Assembly (NCBI GenBank): GCA_001821155.1 | Contig: MHSB01000009.1 | Span: forward strand, 1 to 16,414 | From: Candidatus Taylorbacteria bacterium RIFCSPLOWO2_01_FULL_50_130 | Lineage (GTDB): Bacteria; Patescibacteriota; Minisyncoccia; Phycocordibacterales; UBA10002 | Length of the DNA: 16,414 nt | Reading direction: 5' to 3' | In this document: in pieces, positions 12,721 through 16,414 of the stretch | How the letters are laid out: every line of letters starts with the position of its first letter | How positions within the stretch are numbered: the first letter of the stretch is position 1 | Position numbers and translations under genes: made by a program | Notes under the pieces: generated by a model | Told to the model about the DNA's origin: nothing | The model's input: only the letters and a program-made list of their open reading frames with translations | The model's database searches: none

Positions 12721-12763
12721 TCAAAAAATTAGGACCTGTGGACAACCAAAAATGAAAAAAAAT

Positions 12764-12862
12764 GACTGTGACAGGAACAAGTAACTGGAACTGGAACCGT
12801 AAAATTGTCCGCTTTTTCTTCGTTCCAGTCACTTGTTCCAGTTACAAGTTCCAGTTATCACT
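12764..12862. repeat. Word-built inverted repeat upstream of the helicase gene
   Basis: The left arm (12764-12797: ggaacaagtaactggaac and neighbours) and the right arm (12823-12862: gttccagtcacttgttcc, agttacaagttccagttatc) are imperfect reverse complements. Both are built from the words aactggaac and ggaacaagt. The right arm ends just before the -10 region of the helicase gene. Confidence 0.7.
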
Positions 12863-12866
12863 GGTG

Positions 12867-12875
12867 TGCTATAGT
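12867..12875 (+). promoter_or_regulatory. Extended -10 promoter of the helicase gene
   Basis: TGcTATAGT is an extended -10 element. It ends 9 bases before the ATG at 12885, so the transcript would begin within a few bases of the start codon. No -35 match is obvious. Confidence 0.5.
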
Positions 12876-12884
12876 GTCCACGCC

Positions 12885-14897
12885 ATGGAACATCTCCAAG
12901 GACTAAACGAGCGGCAAAAAGAAGCGGTTCTCCACACAGAAGGACCGCTTCTTATCATTGCCGGCGCCGGAGCGGGGAAAACGCGCGTCATTACGAGCCG
13001 AATCCTGCACCTTATCAAAGAAGACGCCGCGCCCGAGACGATACTGGCGATTACGTTCACGAACAAAGCGGCCAAGGAGATGAAAGACAGAGTCTTTCAT
13101 CTCCTTAACTCACCACCGACAACCGACAACCGACAGCAAGGAAACCAAATCCCAGTTACTGGTGGCCGGTGGCCGGTGGCCGGTTCCCCGTGGATGGGTA
13201 CTTTCCATTCACTCGGGGCGTACATATTGCGCGAAAATGCTCATTGTCTCGATATTCCGAAACACTTTGCGATTTTTGACCGTGACGATTCCATACGCGC
13301 CACACGAGAGGCGATAAAAGAGGTCGGCCTTGACCCGAAAAGTTTCGAACCCGCCAGGATTCTCGGAAAGATCAGCCGCGAGAAGGGAAATATGGTCGGG
13401 GTGGAGGAGTTTCTGAATCTGCCGGAAGCTCGCTATTTTGAGAAAGTCGTTGGCAGTGTGTGGAAGGTCTATGAAGCCGTCTTGCGGCGGGAGAAGGCGC
13501 TGGATTTTGACGACCTCCTGTTGAAAGCCACCGTTCTGCTTGTGAAGGAAAGGGCGGTACGCGAGCGATATCAAAAGCGATGGCGCTATATTCACATAGA
13601 TGAGTATCAGGACACCAACCATGCGCAGTACATGCTCGCGAAACTCTTGGCGGGTGAGCATAAAAACATCGCGGTCGTGGGTGATGAGGACCAGCTGATA
13701 TACGGATGGCGGGGGGCAAGTATCAAAAACATACTCCACTTCGAGAAGGATTACCCGAGCGCCAAAATAGTGTTCCTTGAGGAAAACTACCGCTCAACCC
13801 AAACGATTCTCACGGTGGCAAATCGGATAATCAAGAAAAATAAGCAGCGAAAGGAAAAAACGCTCTTCACCAGAGGAGCAGAGGGCGATAAAATCGGCTT
13901 CTTTGCCGCTTACGACGAGGGGGAGGAGGCTGCCTTTATCGCGGCTTGCGCGCAAAAACTTATAGCGGAGGGCGCGCCGCCGCGCGAGATAGTCGTGCTC
14001 TTTCGGGCGAACTTCCAAAGCCGCGCGCTCGAAGAAGCGTTTCTCTGCGCAAAGGTGCCGCACCAAGTGCTTGGCATCCGCTTTTTTGAGCGGAAAGAAG
14101 TAAAAGATATCCTTTCTTATGTTCGCGCGTCCCTAAACCAAGACGGTTTGGCCGACTTTCAGCGCATCGTCAATGTGCCGCCGCGCGGCATCGGCAAAGT
14201 GACGCTCCTTAAGATCATTGCCGGAACGGAAAATGGGCTTCCAGCCGCAACGCGAGAGAAAATCGCCGCATTCAGAAAACTTCTCGACGAGTTCTCTCGC
14301 AAACTTGCGACTCTTCCGCTATCAGAAGCGATTAGATGGATACTTACGGGGAGCGGTTTGGAAGAGGAGTTGAAACGGTGCGGGGAAGATGGCGAGGAAC
14401 GGCTGGAAAACATTCGGGAATTGGTAACTTTTGCTGCGCGCTACGATGCGCCAGAGGGCGCGCGTTCGCGCGAGGACGCCGTCCAAACATTTCTTGAGGA
14501 CGCGGCACTCCAGAGCGAACAGGATGAACTTAAAGAAGAGGCAGATGCCGTGCGGCTCATGACCGTGCACGCGTCAAAGGGGCTTGAATTTGAGTACGTC
14601 TTCATCTCCGGCCTTGAGGAAGGACTCTTCCCGCATGAGAGAAGCAGGGTAGAAGAATCCGTCGCTGGCGCGGGCGAAGCCAGGATGGAGGAAGAGCGAA
14701 GACTGTTCTATGTCGCTCTTACGCGGGCAAAGAAAAAAATCTTTTTGACCTACGCCGGAGTTCGAACTATCTTCGGCTCGCGGCAAGCTACCTTGCCTTC
14801 AGAATTTATTCTTGACATTGATGAGGAATTTTTGCAGGTCGAGCAGTATTCATCATCTGGAGAGAAAAGCGGCGATAAGATTATTTTCTTCGATTAA
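12885..14897 (+). CDS. UvrD/PcrA/Rep-type superfamily 1 DNA helicase
   Basis: An ATP-driven 3'-5' DNA helicase used in repair and removal of obstacles. The 670-residue product has the SF1A motifs in order: Q-motif LNERQKEAV, motif I AGAGAGKT at 26-33, Ia TFTNKAAKEM, Ib GTFHSLG, II HIDEYQDTN, III VVGDEDQLIYGWRGA, IV ENYRSTQ, V MTVHASKGLEFEYVF and VI EERRLFYVALTRAKK. Motif III usually reads DDQSIY, so EDQLIY is slightly unusual. The C-terminal extension is short and no Tudor-like PcrA tail is seen. About 27 residues (75-101, PPTTDNRQQGNQIPVTGGRWPV region) are inserted between Ia and Ib. The start at 12885 (MEHLQGLNERQ) fits the family and the promoter. Upstream in-frame codons would translate the inverted repeat and are rejected. 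UvrD, PcrA and Rep cannot be separated with confidence. Confidence 0.93.
   Translation: MEHLQGLNERQKEAVLHTEGPLLIIAGAGAGKTRVITSRILHLIKEDAAPETILAITFTNKAAKEMKDRVFHLLNSPPTTDNRQQGNQIPVTGGRWPVAGSPWMGTFHSLGAYILRENAHCLDIPKHFAIFDRDDSIRATREAIKEVGLDPKSFEPARILGKISREKGNMVGVEEFLNLPEARYFEKVVGSVWKVYEAVLRREKALDFDDLLLKATVLLVKERAVRERYQKRWRYIHIDEYQDTNHAQYMLAKLLAGEHKNIAVVGDEDQLIYGWRGASIKNILHFEKDYPSAKIVFLEENYRSTQTILTVANRIIKKNKQRKEKTLFTRGAEGDKIGFFAAYDEGEEAAFIAACAQKLIAEGAPPREIVVLFRANFQSRALEEAFLCAKVPHQVLGIRFFERKEVKDILSYVRASLNQDGLADFQRIVNVPPRGIGKVTLLKIIAGTENGLPAATREKIAAFRKLLDEFSRKLATLPLSEAIRWILTGSGLEEELKRCGEDGEERLENIRELVTFAARYDAPEGARSREDAVQTFLEDAALQSEQDELKEEADAVRLMTVHASKGLEFEYVFISGLEEGLFPHERSRVEESVAGAGEARMEEERRLFYVALTRAKKKIFLTYAGVRTIFGSRQATLPSEFILDIDEEFLQVEQYSSSGEKSGDKIIFFD
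13107..13190 (+). repeat. In-frame word-repeat insertion inside the helicase gene
   Basis: The codons for residues 75-101 consist of about three copies of cgacaac (13117-13136), a spacer, then about three copies of ggtggcc (13160-13183). The two halves are roughly complementary, like the intergenic word-built repeats. The frame is kept. Relatives have only a few residues between motifs Ia and Ib. Confidence 0.65.
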
Positions 14898-14914
14898 GGC
14901 CGAGAAAATAATCT
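14878..14914 (+). terminator. Hairpin straddling the helicase stop codon
   Basis: agattattttct (14878-14889) pairs perfectly with agaaaataatct (14903-14914) around a 13-base loop containing the TAA stop (14895-14897). There is no T run after it. It parallels the stop-straddling hairpin of pnp and may protect the mRNA 3' end or weakly terminate. Confidence 0.45.
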
Positions 14915-15000
14915 GGAGTCAAAATACGGGATTAAGAACGACGGGTACAGAAAATTTTCTCTCGTTTAATTCATGATTCACGCTTCGTAATTCATTTCTT

Positions 15001-15822
15001 ATGCTTCACAAAAAGTCTTTAGGCCAGCATTTCCTTCGTTCAAAGGCCGCGCTCTTCAACATTGCGGAAGCGGCGAATCTTTCACGCGCCGATACGGCGC
15101 TTGAAGTAGGCCCCGGCGAAGGAACGCTTACGGAACTTTTGCTTGCGCGAGCGGGAAAGGTTGTAGCGGTAGAAAAAGACGATCGGTTGATGCCGATTCT
15201 CCGACAAAAATTCGCAGCGGACATCGCTTCAGGCAAGCTACATCTTATCCACGCCGACATCCTTTCTTTTTCCCCTTCTCACTACTCACTGCTTGCTACT
15301 CGCTACAAGATTGTCGCCAACATCCCCTACTACATCACTGGCGCGTTTCTTAAAAGATTTCTCCAAACCGAAACTCGCTCGCCGGAACTTATGGTGTTGC
15401 TGTTGCAGAAAGAGGTGGCAAGGCGCATCGTCGCGACAGACGGTAAGGAGAGCATTCTCTCCATGAGCGTGAAAGCGTACGGACATCCGGCATATATTGG
15501 CTCGGTAAAAGCGGGGGCGTTTTCGCCGCCACCGAAGGTAGATTCGGCAATCATTGCAATAGAAAATATCTCAAAATCTTTCTTTTCTGACGGTCTGGTT
15601 GAGCCGCCAACCGATACAAGGTCGGACCTTGTAAAAAAGAAAGAAAGGCGATTTTTTGAACTGCTTAAAAAAGGGTTCGCTCATCCAAGAAAGTTTGTAG
15701 CGTCAAATCTTGGCGTCCCCACGGAGAAACTTAAAGAGTGCGGCGTGCGCGACAAGGCTAGACCGGAAAATCTCTCGGTAAAAGATTGGAAGTGCCTTTC
15801 AGCGTCTTTTCGAGATTCGTAG
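15001..15822 (+). CDS. rsmA: 16S rRNA (adenine(1518)-N6/adenine(1519)-N6)-dimethyltransferase
   Basis: Dimethylates two adjacent adenines in helix 45 of 16S rRNA using S-adenosylmethionine, a late checkpoint of small-subunit assembly (KsgA/RsmA family). The 273-residue product has the N-terminal KKSLGQHFL, the SAM-binding motif LEVGPGEGTLTE at about 35-46, acidic E58 (VVAVEKDD), D87 (IHADIL) and the catalytic motif NIPYYIT at about 109-115. FSPPPKVDSAII follows in the later part. The C-terminal helical domain is present but ends compactly. A short extra loop (SPSHYSLLATRY, about 92-105) lies just before motif IV, encoded by repeated ctactcactgc-like words at 15268-15308. Starts at ATG 15001 with no Shine-Dalgarno; a weak TAATTC lies 7 bases upstream. 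A tail of 43 bases separates it from the convergent gene. Confidence 0.95.
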   Translation: MLHKKSLGQHFLRSKAALFNIAEAANLSRADTALEVGPGEGTLTELLLARAGKVVAVEKDDRLMPILRQKFAADIASGKLHLIHADILSFSPSHYSLLATRYKIVANIPYYITGAFLKRFLQTETRSPELMVLLLQKEVARRIVATDGKESILSMSVKAYGHPAYIGSVKAGAFSPPPKVDSAIIAIENISKSFFSDGLVEPPTDTRSDLVKKKERRFFELLKKGFAHPRKFVASNLGVPTEKLKECGVRDKARPENLSVKDWKCLSASFRDS

Positions 15823-15865
15823 CCATTCGCCGATCAGTAGTATTGGTATTTTCGTATGTTAGCCT

Positions 15866-16327
15866 TCAAATGCTTGACCCGTTAAAGATAATGAGCGGCG
15901 CTAAGAAAAAGGGAAGCGGGATGACAACGGGACAGAGAGAAAAACCGCAATCTACCCACACCCAAAAGTTGGCAATACATACCATAACCGGAAGATATTT
16001 TCCAAGCACTTGTTGTCCGGGGTGTCTCGCCGGTCCTTTGGAGAAGGTGTAATAACCGATGGCCTGAAGCAGGATGGGGGGTTGCGGCACGCCGGCCGCT
16101 TGAAGGATGTCAACTTCCGCCACGCCGTTAATGCAGGGCGGGTACACAAAACTATCAACTCCATATATGGGCGCAGGAATCGCGAAAGCGCTCATGTAGC
16201 TTCCAGGGGCGCCCGGGGTGTTGAGCACCCATCCGCCAAAATCAAAAACCGCATATACTGGAAAAGGAATGACAAGAGAAAAACACACAACAAGCGAGAT
16301 GAATTTCTTTCTGAAAGGGAAAGACAT
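15866..16327 (-). CDS. Secreted Cys/Pro/Gly-rich protein of unknown function
   Basis: A 153-residue protein with a clear Sec signal peptide: basic start MSFPFRKK, hydrophobic core FISLVVCFSLVIPFPV, likely cleavage after YA at about 26, then VFDFGG. The mature part has few charges and several Pro, Gly and Cys residues: YPPCING, then GPARHPGQQVLGKYLP, VMVCIANFW and DCGFSLCPVV. It ends with the hydrophobic stretch PLPFFLAPLIIFNGSSI. The layout (FGG after the signal, a PC motif, an H-x-GQ-x-LG motif, cysteines near the end) recalls a family of small exported proteins often found beside prepilins in Parcubacteria. That is recalled, not checked. Its start codon lies 18 bases from the divergent prepilin start, so the two are probably controlled together and may work in the same surface structure. 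Confidence 0.75.
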   Translation of the reverse strand: MSFPFRKKFISLVVCFSLVIPFPVYAVFDFGGWVLNTPGAPGSYMSAFAIPAPIYGVDSFVYPPCINGVAEVDILQAAGVPQPPILLQAIGYYTFSKGPARHPGQQVLGKYLPVMVCIANFWVWVDCGFSLCPVVIPLPFFLAPLIIFNGSSI

Positions 16328-16345
16328 ATACTACAATAGTAGCAT
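16328..16345. promoter_or_regulatory. Divergent overlapping promoters for the secreted protein and prepilin
   Basis: The two divergent ATGs are only 18 bases apart. A -10-like TACAAT (16332-16337) reads rightward and TACTAT (16336-16341 on the minus strand) reads leftward. Each ends exactly 8 bases before its start codon. The core is the dyad tacta-caa-tagta (16329-16341). Both -35 regions would lie inside the opposite coding sequence. Confidence 0.55.
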
Positions 16346-16414
16346 ATGCAGAAATCCATCGGCATCACACTGCTTGAAATGGCTTTGGCTGCCGCAACGG
16401 CCGCCTTGATTGCC
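16346..16414 (+). CDS. Type IV prepilin-like protein, N terminus (cut by the window edge)
   Basis: Only 23 codons are present. They form a class III prepilin leader: a short basic start MQKSIG, then the processed end ITLLEMALAAATAALIA, with cleavage expected after G6 and glutamate at mature position 5. That glutamate is the residue needed for methylation and pilus assembly in this family. The hydrophobic run would anchor the subunit in the membrane before assembly. No Shine-Dalgarno is present; TACAAT ends 8 bases before the ATG. Whether it is a major pilin or a minor pseudopilin cannot be told from this fragment. Confidence 0.75.
   Translation, partial: MQKSIGITLLEMALAAATAALIA

Noticed and set aside
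12762..12884. N-terminal extension of the helicase from an upstream start
   Set aside because: It would translate the inverted repeat, lies upstream of the predicted promoter, and adds residues not found before LNERQ in the family.
15786..16339. Plus-strand frames opposite the secreted protein gene
   Set aside because: They overlap a signal-peptide gene with good start signals and have no recognisable motif.
1..16414. CRISPR array or tRNA/rRNA genes anywhere in the window
   Set aside because: No regularly spaced identical repeats, no T-arm consensus and no rRNA core sequences were found on either strand by eye.

Overview
The window looks like a chromosomal stretch from a Candidate Phyla Radiation bacterium (Patescibacteria), most likely a Parcubacteria lineage. 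This is inferred from gene content and style, not from any search. It carries compact single-copy housekeeping genes (CCA-adding enzyme, S15, PNPase, RsmA), a DksA/TraR-type zinc-finger protein, ComM/YifB, a LysM-M23 peptidase with an N-terminal hydrophobic segment, a short secreted cysteine/proline/glycine-rich protein, and a type IV prepilin start. Shine-Dalgarno sequences are almost absent, and -10-like hexamers sit only 6-9 nt before many start codons. TGA is used as a stop and no tRNA or rRNA gene was seen.

Layout. 1-945: a decayed IS5-family transposase on the minus strand. 950-2632: a structured leader, the CCA tRNA nucleotidyltransferase gene and a strong terminator. 2633-3286: about 650 bases without a convincing protein gene but dense in long perfect inverted repeats (a candidate structured RNA, a 15-bp inverted repeat with competing partners, a promoter-like site and a stem upstream of rpsO), followed by rpsO. 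3757-4863: a NYN-domain putative RNase, a hicB-hicA type toxin-antitoxin pair, and a 14-codon remnant of a second NYN gene. 4911-5195: a small minus-strand gene with its own terminator. 5307-7836: a long leader hairpin, pnp, and an AT-rich inverted repeat. 7871-10976: a single-pass membrane protein of unknown function, a TraR/DksA-type protein and comM. 10977-11383: a non-coding island with two look-alike AGGA-loop hairpins and a 100-bp element with 17-bp terminal inverted repeats. 11384-12720: LysM-M23 peptidase (minus) with a clear promoter and a roughly 150-nt leader. 12764-15822: UvrD/PcrA-type helicase and rsmA. 15866-16414: a secreted protein (minus) diverging from a prepilin gene cut by the window edge.

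How it fits together. RNA handling dominates: CCA addition, S15, a NYN RNase, the HicA mRNA interferase, PNPase and 16S dimethylation. DNA uptake and repair are represented by comM, a pilin and the UvrD-like helicase. Genes mostly appear to be separate transcription units, not long operons.

The most unusual theme is at the gene borders. Nearly every intergenic gap holds an imperfect inverted repeat built from short repeated words, different in each gap. Similar word-built stretches occur in frame inside pnp, the helicase gene and rsmA. The second theme is a repeated promoter layout consistent with leaderless or nearly leaderless mRNAs, clearest in the 18-bp divergent promoter at 16328-16345.
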